11,604 nucleotides of DNA, from positions 22,796 to 34,399 of the forward strand of contig DIZZ01000216.1 in the NCBI GenBank assembly GCA_002428045.1, read 5' to 3'. The stretch comes from Verrucomicrobia bacterium UBA6015. GTDB taxonomy: Bacteria; Verrucomicrobiota; Kiritimatiellia; UBA8416. The notes below the pieces were generated by a model. The model was not told the origin of the DNA, searched no databases, and saw only the letters and a list, made by a program, of their open reading frames with translations. Below are positions 1-6,853 of the stretch, in pieces. A program made the translations under genes and the position numbers. Numbering within the stretch: the stretch's first letter is position 1; every line of letters starts with the position of its first letter.

Positions 1-1743
1 AGCACCCAGAGCGGCAACTTCGACATGTACCTCCCCTTCATCGAAAAGGGCCTCCGCCTGCTGCGTCCCGAAGGCCGCATGGGCTACATCGCCCCCAACG
101 TCTGGATGGTCAACGAATACGGCAGAGCCTTGCGCCAGCATATACGCCAGAACCGCGCCCTTGACCGCTGGCTCGACTTCAAAAGCTACCAGGTCTTCGA
201 CGAAGCCATCACCTACACCGCGCTCCAGTTCTTCCGCGGCAGCCCCTCCGACACCCTCACCTGCGCCTTCGCCCCCGACGGTGCCATCGCCACCGTCGAC
301 TGGCAAACCGCCGACCGCATCCCCTACAACCAACTCCCCGAAGAAGACGCGTGGGTTCTGGCTCCGCAGCAGGAAAAGGAAATGCTTAAAAAGCTGCTCG
401 CCAAAAATCCGCCGCTGTCATCGCTTGCCGCCGATGGTGCCGTTGGTTTTCGTGGTATCGAATCTGGAGCCGATGAGTTTTTCCATTTCGACCGGCTAGG
501 ACCAAACCGGTATGTTGGTGCAAAGAACGGTGCCCGAATGGACATGCGAGGAGTTGAAGTTTCCATCGATGATTCCGTCATGCGCAAACTCATCTCATCG
601 GAAGATGCTAAAAGGTATACTCGGCCCCAAACAGAACGACACACGATATTCCCCTACGACATCAAACAATCGGCAGCGTCACTTATGACCGAGCAAGACC
701 TAGCACGGAATCATCCCCGCTGCCTGGAATGGTTCAAACAAAACGAACAAATGCTGCGTGCACGTGACAACGGGGCGATGGACAGATCGTCGGGATGGTA
801 TGGCTATACCCGACCTACGAATCTTCACCTTCAAGGCCAAGCAAAACTCGGCGTTCCCCAAACCGTTCAGAAACTGCACGCATTCTTTGACAGCCAAGGC
901 GAATATTGCTTCAACAACGTTCGAGTTGGCGGCATTCTGGTGACAGACGAGGAAGCAGGCTGGTTTCTCCTTGGCGTCTTGAACAGCCCCGTGCCTGATT
1001 GGGTATTTCGCCGAATTGCCAGACCAAAAGAAGGCGGCTACTACGAGGCCAACAAGCAATTCATCGCCCCGCTCCCGATCCCCGACGCCTCGCCCGAACA
1101 ACGCGCCGACATCGCCAGCCACGCCCGCGCCCTGCAAGACCTCCACACCCAGCGCCGCGACACCATCCAGAAACTCGACCGCCGACTCAACAGCCCGCAG
1201 ACCGCCGAGATCACCCCCGCCCTCACCCCCGACTGGCTCTGGTCCGACATCGGCACCCCCGCGAGCTGGAAAACATCGCCCGACGTTCCCGCCGGACTCA
1301 CCGGCCGTGCCCTCACCGCCTGGGCCAAGGAACGCCATGCAGAAGCTTTGCAGACCCGTTGCGAACAGCTTGACGCCCTCCTGCAACCCGGCGTCAGTTT
1401 TACCGTCGAATCCAGCGACGACGAACTTGCCCTGCACATACAAGGCCGCGAGATCCTGCGCCTCTACGACCGCCCCGACACGCCATTCATTGCCGCCCAA
1501 TGGCGCCACGCCCTCCGCGACGCCAACGTAACCGAAGCCTTCGACGCCAAACGCCTCCTCAGGATCCTCCTCACCCTCCGCACCACCGAAGACGCCCCCC
1601 TCCGCGACCGCATCCTAGCACTCGATCAGGAAATCACCGCCCTAGACGCCACCATCGCCACCCGCGAAGCCGCCCTAAACGCCATCATCTACCGCCTATA
1701 CCGGCTAACGCCGGAGGAGATTGCCACGGTGGAGGCGGGGTGA
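1..1743 (+). CDS. N6-adenine DNA methyltransferase, Eco57I/type IIG-like (C-terminal part, 5' truncated by window)
   Basis: The frame is open from base 1 and gives 580 residues, ending in TGA at 1741-1743. The first visible residues, SGNFDMYLPFIEKGLRLLRP then GRMGYIAPNVWM, match the part of an Eco57I-type methylase that follows the NPPY catalytic motif; that motif and the SAM site must lie upstream. A TaqI-like target-recognition region follows, from about residue 117 (WVLAPQQEKEMLKKLL, then GADEFFHF) to LPIPD near residue 357. A helical tail ends in YRLYRLTPEEIATVE, the usual end of these enzymes. The protein would methylate adenine in a specific DNA site, either in a restriction-modification or a phage-exclusion system. 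Codons are strongly C-ending before about 350 and after about 1045 but not between (see findings). An ATG at 25 is internal and not the start. Whether a nuclease domain is fused upstream cannot be seen. Confidence 0.88.
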   Translation, partial: STQSGNFDMYLPFIEKGLRLLRPEGRMGYIAPNVWMVNEYGRALRQHIRQNRALDRWLDFKSYQVFDEAITYTALQFFRGSPSDTLTCAFAPDGAIATVDWQTADRIPYNQLPEEDAWVLAPQQEKEMLKKLLAKNPPLSSLAADGAVGFRGIESGADEFFHFDRLGPNRYVGAKNGARMDMRGVEVSIDDSVMRKLISSEDAKRYTRPQTERHTIFPYDIKQSAASLMTEQDLARNHPRCLEWFKQNEQMLRARDNGAMDRSSGWYGYTRPTNLHLQGQAKLGVPQTVQKLHAFFDSQGEYCFNNVRVGGILVTDEEAGWFLLGVLNSPVPDWVFRRIARPKEGGYYEANKQFIAPLPIPDASPEQRADIASHARALQDLHTQRRDTIQKLDRRLNSPQTAEITPALTPDWLWSDIGTPASWKTSPDVPAGLTGRALTAWAKERHAEALQTRCEQLDALLQPGVSFTVESSDDELALHIQGREILRLYDRPDTPFIAAQWRHALRDANVTEAFDAKRLLRILLTLRTTEDAPLRDRILALDQEITALDATIATREAALNAIIYRLYRLTPEEIATVEAG

Positions 1744-1756
1744 GAAAGCAGCGGCA

Positions 1757-1868
1757 ATTAATCGAGGGAATCGAGATGATCGAGAGAATCGAAGTTATCG
1801 AGGCGGCAGATACGCCGCCGGGGACGACGTCCCCTCGTCGAATATTTCGATTCCCTCGATTCTCTCGA
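1757..1868. repeat. Intergenic inverted-repeat element with 9-bp periodic arms and two GC hairpins
   Basis: The left half repeats an atcga core every 9 bp (about 1760-1800). The 15-nt segment 1760-1774 (aatcgagggaatcga) has a perfect reverse complement at 1847-1861, and 1780-1792 has one at 1856-1868. The two pairings compete, because the right-hand targets overlap and are not nested. Between the arms are two GC hairpins: 1802-1807 with 1814-1819, and 1820-1825 with 1829-1834 (ggggac/gtcccc). A further small dyad, tcgaa-tat-ttcga, lies at 1838-1850. A short A-run and T-run (1868-1879) follow. It could be a REP- or MITE-like genomic repeat, or act as a transcription barrier after the methyltransferase gene. 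It is not an ordinary single-stem terminator. Confidence 0.7.
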
Positions 1869-1906
1869 AAAAAGTTTTTCCCACCCCCTAAACGAAAGGA
1901 GCAAAC

Positions 1907-2689
1907 ATGTTTGGCGGTACTGGCGGTTATTTCCGGCTGGATTCCTGGATCCTGGCCAACATCGTGCAGCTTGGCACGCAGGAGTTCTGCCGCAAATTCC
2001 TGAACCGCTCGAATGATCCCTGCGGACGGCAATACGACCAGATGACCCAGGCGGCGCGCTCCGGCTGCGCCAACAATGCCGAGGGTTCCGCCCGCCGCGC
2101 CACCTCGCGCGAGACCGAGATGCGCCTCACGGATGTCGCCCGGTCGAGCCTGGCCGAACTCGCAGGCGATTACATGAATTGGCTCATGCGCCAGGGCAAA
2201 GTTCCGTGGCGCAAGGATTCCGCCGAATCGCGGGCGATCTATGCCGTGCGACTCGACAAGCCCGACTACACCGACGACCTCATCCACGACTCCTGCCAGC
2301 ACATTCTGAACCAGAAAACCAAATTTGCCCGCTGGCTCGATTCCGGCGATGACGAAATCATGGCAAATGTCCTGCTGATCATCATTGCGCGGGTCATCAA
2401 CATGCTCAATCACCAGATGGAGACCCAGGGCGAGAGCTTCTGCAAGGAAGGCGGATTCCGCGAGAAACTCACCACCCTGCGAGTCGAATCGCGGGCTGAG
2501 CAAGAACAAGCCCCCACCTGCCCGGAGTGCAACAAACCCATGACCCGCCGAAAAGCCAAAACCGGCAAAAACGCCGGCAACCCCTTCTGGGGCTGCACCG
2601 CCTACCCCGACTGCAAAGCCACCCTCCCTGTGGATGGCGAAGGGAACGGCAAGGGCATCCAAAAGAAAACAGACGCAGAGAAAGGCTAA
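1907..2689 (+). CDS. Four-helix-bundle suffix-domain protein with C-terminal zinc ribbon
   Basis: The protein has 260 residues. The start is supported by a strong ribosome binding site (aaaggag, 7 nt before ATG 1907). Residues about 8-95 form a helical region like the S23/Avd-type four-helix bundle (LDSWILANIVQLGTQEF; GDYMNWLM). Residues about 125-195 (HILNQKTKFARWLD; EIMANVLLIIIARVINML; GGFREKLTTLR) match the suffix domain I associate with this family (a TIGR04258-like domain, from memory). The C-terminus carries a topoisomerase-type zinc ribbon with C205, C208, C230 and C236 (CPEC...GC...DC), suggesting nucleic-acid binding. No catalytic residues are evident and the family's function is unknown. 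It follows the methyltransferase and the structured repeat by 163 nt, so it is probably a separate transcription unit. Confidence 0.75.
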   Translation: MFGGTGGYFRLDSWILANIVQLGTQEFCRKFLNRSNDPCGRQYDQMTQAARSGCANNAEGSARRATSRETEMRLTDVARSSLAELAGDYMNWLMRQGKVPWRKDSAESRAIYAVRLDKPDYTDDLIHDSCQHILNQKTKFARWLDSGDDEIMANVLLIIIARVINMLNHQMETQGESFCKEGGFREKLTTLRVESRAEQEQAPTCPECNKPMTRRKAKTGKNAGNPFWGCTAYPDCKATLPVDGEGNGKGIQKKTDAEKG

Positions 2690-2692
2690 CGC

Positions 2693-2821
2693 ATGAAGAA
2701 TGACCGCAAGCCGATTATTGACCTCATTAAAACCTATTGCACGCCTGTCAAAAGACTGCTACACATAATCCTACCTGCGTGCGGTTTACAAAGGCATCAT
2801 CAGAATAATGAAGGTGCATAA
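2693..2821 (+). CDS. Possible small protein, 42 aa, unrecognised
   Basis: An ATG 3 nt after the stop of the preceding gene opens a 42-codon frame ending in TAA at 2819-2821. A weak purine-rich stretch (agaaagg) lies 8 to 9 nt upstream, so translational coupling is possible. The peptide has a hydrophobic middle (RLLHIILPACGL) flanked by basic residues, but no recognised motif. Its codon use is not distinctive. It may simply be an open stretch of the 170-nt gap before the coiled-coil gene. Support is weak. Confidence 0.2.
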   Translation: MKNDRKPIIDLIKTYCTPVKRLLHIILPACGLQRHHQNNEGA

Positions 2822-2859
2822 GAAACCGCTCAATAACTTGCTTGATGAAGGAATAACTG

Positions 2860-4107
2860 ATGAATCAATGGCGAAAGCAATATGAAGAGCATCCCCTCCA
2901 CAAGGAGCTCGAAACAGTCAACGCCCTGCTGGACAAAGCTTCATTGGAAAACAAGGATGATTCCATTCTTGAATCTTTCAACCGCCTCGTCGTTGTATTG
3001 AGGACATTCACGTCGTTTGTCGCGTCACTGAATCCCGAATGCACGGTTAAAGGCTTTCTCGACAACCTTCATTCCCCGCTCGCCCAGCTACGCCCACAGC
3101 TAGAACAGTTCCTGAAGAATGAGAACGCCTCGCACCTCCAGAACGCCAATAACCACGCAGACCAACTCGTTCAGAAGATGCCGCCATTCGCGCTTCCTGA
3201 AGCAGCGGCAAAGCACGCTGAAGCCATCAGCTCTCTTGCCACCGCCGTCGAGGGCTTGATCGCATCATTGACCAGCCAATCCAAGACGACGTCAGAGGCA
3301 CTAAGCAAACTGAACGCCGATGCGAAAGTAACGGCCGAACAACAACAGCAACTCGACAAAACCATTGAGGCCCAAAAGGGGCGACTTGACACCGCAATAG
3401 CCGAGTTTCAGAAACAGTTTTCAGAGACTGAGGCGGCGAGGCGCAAGCATATCGAAGCAACAGAGCAGGGCTTCAAAACGCAATTTGATCAATTCAAGGA
3501 CAAGATCACGACCGACATCAAGACCCTCATAGACGCTCAGAAGACGGCAATGTCGGATCTGTCTGCGCAGTTAAGCGAAAGTGGAAAGAAGATCATTTCG
3601 GACATGGAGGGCAAGAAGGATGCTGCTGCCAAGGTTCTTGATGTATCGACTAATGTGGCCGTGTCTGGTGGATATGGGAAATACGCAGCGCAAGAGAGGA
3701 TAGCAGCAGAGGTGCTGCGTGTCGTCGCATTAGTTTTCATGGGCGCACTAATCTGTGGTGCCTACAAGACCATTGAGGTCGCTCTACATGTGACCGCAAT
3801 TGACTGGAAGCTCCTCGCGATAAGGGCCATTACCACTTTTACGTTGGCAATCCCAGCATTCTACGCGGTGCGCGAGTCAAACAAGCACCGAATTACTGAG
3901 CATCGATACCGAAAGATGCAACTGGAGCTTGCGGCAATCGATCCATACCTGGAACTACTTGAGAAGGAAAAGCGCGAACAGATCAAAGTTAAGCTTTCCG
4001 AGCGCTTCTTTGCTCAACCGGAAATCAGCGATTCGGCCACAGACGTTGATGCAGGGTCACTTCTGGACATCATCAGGCAGGTGGTAACCACGCTGTTGAA
4101 GAAATAG
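2860..4107 (+). CDS. Coiled-coil protein with two transmembrane segments, function unknown
   Basis: The protein has 415 residues; the start has an aagga site 7 nt upstream. Residues about 1-110 are helical with a recognisable N-terminal block. Residues about 115-255 are a long, Ala/Lys/Gln-rich helical coiled coil (QQQQLDKTIEAQKGRLDTAI, TEQGFKTQFDQFKDKI). Two hydrophobic segments follow, at about 285-308 (VLRVVALVFMGALICGAY) and 317-337, separated by a short loop. After them comes a charged, family-like module (RESNKHRITEHRYRKMQLEL, then DPYLELLEKEKREQ) and an amphipathic C-terminal helix. There is no signal peptide. The arrangement suggests an inner-membrane hairpin with long cytoplasmic helices. 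No enzymatic motif is visible. It lies alone between the zinc-ribbon gene and the first boundary repeat. A role as a membrane-acting defence effector or sensor is a guess from context. Confidence 0.85.
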   Translation: MNQWRKQYEEHPLHKELETVNALLDKASLENKDDSILESFNRLVVVLRTFTSFVASLNPECTVKGFLDNLHSPLAQLRPQLEQFLKNENASHLQNANNHADQLVQKMPPFALPEAAAKHAEAISSLATAVEGLIASLTSQSKTTSEALSKLNADAKVTAEQQQQLDKTIEAQKGRLDTAIAEFQKQFSETEAARRKHIEATEQGFKTQFDQFKDKITTDIKTLIDAQKTAMSDLSAQLSESGKKIISDMEGKKDAAAKVLDVSTNVAVSGGYGKYAAQERIAAEVLRVVALVFMGALICGAYKTIEVALHVTAIDWKLLAIRAITTFTLAIPAFYAVRESNKHRITEHRYRKMQLELAAIDPYLELLEKEKREQIKVKLSERFFAQPEISDSATDVDAGSLLDIIRQVVTTLLKK

Positions 4108-4130
4108 GACATCGATCGGGATGGATATAT

Positions 4131-4242
4131 GGGGTCTCGCCGCTCTCCCTTTTGATTGCTGATGCGGCCGCGATTGTTGTTGAGCATGGCAATGGCTCTG
4201 GGAATGTGATAGGAATATGCATCATGAATGCGATTAAATGGG
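4131..4242. repeat. Module-boundary repeat, copy A
   Basis: This segment fills most of the gap between the coiled-coil gene and the RhuM gene. It shares a perfect 35-nt block with copy C (4172-4206 with 7636-7670). It also shares a 30-nt block with one mismatch with copy B (4203-4232 with 5313-5342), including aatgtgataggaatatg. The motif tctcgcc that opens all three copies lies at 4135-4141. The shared tail, atgaatgcg (4224-4232), overlaps a possible but less likely upstream start of the RhuM gene. After about 4232 the similarity to the other copies is lost. Confidence 0.8.
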
Positions 4243-4266
4243 CGTAGCTTTGGAGCGAAGAACGCG

Positions 4267-5271
4267 ATGATTAATGAATCTGGAAATCAACAGCCGCAAG
4301 TCATTATCTACGAAACAGGCGACAGCGTCATCAAGGTCAGTGTCCGCCTTCAAGATGAAACGGCATGGCTGACCAACCTGCAACTGGCTGAACTCTTTGA
4401 AGTGTCGAAATCCACAGTCAGTGAGCACATTAAGAACATCTTTGCCAGCGAGGAGCTATCGCCAGATGCAGTTGTTCGGAAATTCCGAACAACTGCAGCC
4501 GATGGTAAATCCTATGACATGTCGTTTTACAATCTCGACATGATTATCTCCCTCGGCTACCGCATCAATTCCAAGGTGGCCACGCATTTCCGCATCTGGG
4601 CGACGCAGCGGCTGAAGGAGTATATCGTCAAAGGGTTCGCCATGGACGATGCCCGACTTAAAGACCTCGGCGGCGGCGGTTACTGGAAGGAACTGCTGGA
4701 GCGAATCCGCGACATCCGGGCCAGCGAGAAGGTGTTTTACCGCCAAGTCCTGGATATCTACGCCACCAGCATTGATTACGACCCGGATGCGGACGAGTCC
4801 GTTGCCTTTTTCAGGAAGGTTCAGAACAAGATCCATTTTGCCGTTCACGGTCAGACCGCCGCCGAAGTGATCCACAGTCGTGCTGATGCGGAAAAGGAGT
4901 TCATGGGCTTGCTGTCCTTCTCCGGGAACAGGCCGCACCTCGCGGATGCCGTGGTGGCCAAGAATTACTTGACCGCGCCCGAATTGCGCGCACTCGGTCA
5001 GCTTGTGGCCGGCTATCTGGACTTCGCCGAGCGGCAAGCAGAACGGCATGTGCCGATGACAATGCACGACTGGGCAAAGCATCTCGACAACATCCTGACG
5101 GCAAGTGGCGAACGCTTGCTCGCAGATGCCGGCAAAATCAGTCACGAGCAGGCCGTTGAAAAAGCGAAGTCAGAGTACGTCAAGTACCAGGCCAGAACGC
5201 TGAGCGACGCGGAAAAGCAATATCTGAACAGCCTCAAAACGGCGGAATCATCGGTAAAAGGACTTGAGTGA
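4267..5271 (+). CDS. rhuM: RhuM family protein (virulence RhuM / defence-island associated)
   Basis: With the chosen start the protein has 334 residues. ATG 4267 has a ggag site 11 nt upstream; the longer alternative, ATG 4228 (347 aa), begins inside repeat copy A and adds 13 residues of non-family sequence. Residues about 35-57 (LTNLQLAELFEVSKSTVSEH) form a helix-turn-helix-like DNA-binding region. Residues about 82-113 (SYDMSFYNLDMIISLGYRIN; ATHFRIWATQRLKEYI) are the core RhuM signature. The conserved C-terminal part runs from about residue 205 to 310 (MGLLSFSGN, VAKNYLTAPEL, YLDFAERQAERHVPMTMHDW, GKIS). RhuM was named from a Salmonella pathogenicity island; members are common in mobile and defence islands next to restriction-modification genes. 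Its biochemical role is not established. A DNA-binding, phage-antirepressor-like regulator is a reasonable inference. Confidence 0.92.
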   Translation: MINESGNQQPQVIIYETGDSVIKVSVRLQDETAWLTNLQLAELFEVSKSTVSEHIKNIFASEELSPDAVVRKFRTTAADGKSYDMSFYNLDMIISLGYRINSKVATHFRIWATQRLKEYIVKGFAMDDARLKDLGGGGYWKELLERIRDIRASEKVFYRQVLDIYATSIDYDPDADESVAFFRKVQNKIHFAVHGQTAAEVIHSRADAEKEFMGLLSFSGNRPHLADAVVAKNYLTAPELRALGQLVAGYLDFAERQAERHVPMTMHDWAKHLDNILTASGERLLADAGKISHEQAVEKAKSEYVKYQARTLSDAEKQYLNSLKTAESSVKGLE

Positions 5272-5280
5272 TGGGGCTGG

Positions 5281-5397
5281 GATGCGCGTCTCGCCATTAT
5301 CCACTTTGAAATAATGTGATAGGAATATGGATCATGAATGCGGACCTTATAAGGCGTTGTGTGCGGGCGATGACGGAGACCGGCGAGGGGTCGCTGG
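5281..5397. repeat. Module-boundary repeat, copy B
   Basis: This copy lies in the 274-nt gap after the RhuM gene. It begins with the shared tctcgccatt..tccact motif (5290-5306). It lacks the 35-nt block shared by copies A and C, then resumes at aatgtgataggaatatg (5313-5329). From atcatgaatgcgga it runs alongside copy C to about 5397, sharing a perfect 17-nt block atgacggagaccggcga (5370-5386 with 7725-7741). A 26-codon frame, 5334-5414 (MNADLIRR..., AMTETGEGS), is open through it and is preceded by an SD-like tagga. This is more likely a coding remnant than a gene. Confidence 0.8.
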
Positions 5398-5476
5398 TGC
5401 CGCTGTGCCGTTAAGCCGTCAGTATGGTGCCGAACGACCTCTCTGATGCGTTTTGTGAATATATCTCAATATTATA

Positions 5477-5505
5477 TTGCATTTGTGGTTTGCGCATGCG
5501 ATTAT
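5477..5505 (+). promoter_or_regulatory. Possible promoter in AT-rich leader of the rloAB-like pair
   Basis: The stretch 5451-5545 is much more AT-rich than its surroundings and directly precedes the ATPase gene. The best sigma70-like reading I can offer is TTGCAT (5477-5482), a 17-nt spacer and GATTAT (5500-5505). This is a poor match at both boxes (3/6 and 4/6). Another AT-rich -10-like box, TATATT, lies at 5473-5478. The region is a plausible promoter zone, but the exact boxes are uncertain. Confidence 0.25.
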
Positions 5506-5545
5506 TTCTCAGTTTTGTGCGAGTTTCTTATTATTGAGGTATGTT

Positions 5546-6853
5546 ATGTTGATTCGCTTTTCCGTTCAGAATTTTCTCTCCATACGGGATCGTCAGACGC
5601 TGGATTTTACCGCGGTGAAAACCTGCAAAGAGCGCATGGACGATAATACGTTTGAAGCGGGCGGCCAACGGCTGCTGAAAAGCATTGCGCTCTACGGCGC
5701 GAATGCAAGCGGTAAATCAAACATCATGACGGCGTTTACCTTTTTAAGGGGAATGATCTTAAACTCCGCCAAAGACAGGCAATCACCGGATGAAATCCCA
5801 ACCATTCCCTTTTTGTTTCGCGATTCAACAAGCAATGTTCCGTCCTGTTTCGAAATCGAATTTATACTTGGAGATAATGGCTACCGTTATGGCTTTGAAG
5901 TAACTCGCGCTGCCGTCATCAGTGAGTGGCTGTTCAGGAAACCGTTTCCGAAGAACAAGGAAACGACTCTGTTTCGCCGGGCGTTGAATAATGGAGAAGA
6001 CACGATTGATGTGACCAGCGAGTTCAAGGCCGCGGAGAGTGTCGTGGTGCACACACGCGAGAACGGACTATTTCTCTCCACTTGCGATTTACTAGCCATC
6101 AAGGAAGTGAAACCTATGATCCATCTGTTTGCGAAGTCAATCACTGCGGTATCGGGCGAGCGTATTTCACCCGGGTTTTCTTCGCAATGCGTTATGGATG
6201 GTTCCCTGAAAAAGGATATTCTCGGCTTTCTACAGGCGGCTGATACGTGTATCCAGGATTTGAGTATCAACGAGTTGAAGCAAGACGCTGATGGAATGGA
6301 GATTGGATCGCCACGTCGCGCCAGATCACGATTGGAGATAAAGTCTCATCATCATATGTATTCTGAAAACGATGATGTTTGTGGCGAGATGCAACTGCCC
6401 TTCGTCTTTGAATCTCTTGGAACACAAAAATTGTTCGCTCTTGCAGGTCCGATTATCGACACGTTGCGCAACGGGAGCGTCCTGTTCATTGACGAGATGG
6501 ATTCACGCATTCACCCGGTTCTCACCCGAAATATTGTCCGGTTGTTCAACAGCCAGAAATCAAACCCGAATAATGCGCAACTGGTTTTCAACACCCATGA
6601 CACAAATTTGTTGAGTTTCAAAACCTATAACCCCGACACGGAGAAGGATGAACTTTTCTTAAGGCGTGATCAGATTTACTTTGCGGAAAAGGACAAGACC
6701 GAGGCAACGCATGTCTATTCGTTGATTGAATTCAAGAATGAGGACGGACTCACGATCCGGAATGACGCCTCTTTTGAAAAGGATTATCTTGGCGGGCGGT
6801 ATGGTGCCGTTCCTTATATTGGCGCGTTTCCGTTTGTGGAGGAATCGCCGTGA
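5546..6853 (+). CDS. rloA: AAA/ABC-type ATPase, RloA-like, partner of RloB
   Basis: The protein has 435 residues. ATG 5546 is chosen because it has a gagg site 6 nt upstream and begins with the family N-terminus MLIRFSVQNFLSIRD; an in-frame ATG at 5477 would add 23 hydrophobic, non-family residues. Walker A is at residues 51-58 (GANASGKS). A signature-like ESLGTQ lies at 289-294. Walker B is 311-317 (SVLFIDE), followed by MDSRIHP, and the switch histidine is in FNTHD near 351. This is the OLD/RecF/SMC-like AAA_15/AAA_21 fold, with the expected long insert between Walker A and the signature. It would bind and hydrolyse ATP as a dimer and control its partner. The stop overlaps the RloB start by 4 nt, so the two are co-translated. 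The RloA name rests on the pairing with RloB and the general motifs. Confidence 0.88.
   Translation: MLIRFSVQNFLSIRDRQTLDFTAVKTCKERMDDNTFEAGGQRLLKSIALYGANASGKSNIMTAFTFLRGMILNSAKDRQSPDEIPTIPFLFRDSTSNVPSCFEIEFILGDNGYRYGFEVTRAAVISEWLFRKPFPKNKETTLFRRALNNGEDTIDVTSEFKAAESVVVHTRENGLFLSTCDLLAIKEVKPMIHLFAKSITAVSGERISPGFSSQCVMDGSLKKDILGFLQAADTCIQDLSINELKQDADGMEIGSPRRARSRLEIKSHHHMYSENDDVCGEMQLPFVFESLGTQKLFALAGPIIDTLRNGSVLFIDEMDSRIHPVLTRNIVRLFNSQKSNPNNAQLVFNTHDTNLLSFKTYNPDTEKDELFLRRDQIYFAEKDKTEATHVYSLIEFKNEDGLTIRNDASFEKDYLGGRYGAVPYIGAFPFVEESP

Noticed and set aside
700..1509. Antisense open frame (269 codons) and several + strand frames inside the methyltransferase
   Set aside because: They arise from the skewed C-rich codon use; translations are Pro/Arg/Thr-rich or otherwise unlike proteins, while the methyltransferase frame carries clear motifs throughout.
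1757..1803. Open frame through the 9-bp repeats reading as an Ile-Glu repeat peptide
   Set aside because: The repeat unit of 9 bp keeps any frame open. The frame begins inside the methyltransferase gene, has no ribosome site of its own and runs into the next gene out of frame.
1846..1854. Short match (ttcgattcc) to the T-loop region of the tRNA-Gln as a possible att site
   Set aside because: Nine bases of a sequence common to many tRNA T-arms, embedded in the inverted repeat. There is no longer match to the tRNA 3' end and no integrase gene.
1685..2662. Long antisense open frame (325 codons) opposite the zinc-ribbon gene and the repeat
   Set aside because: It is a high-GC shadow: low-complexity Gly/Ala/Val-rich translation, no family motif, and it crosses the structured intergenic repeat. 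The + strand gene has a ribosome site and recognisable domains.
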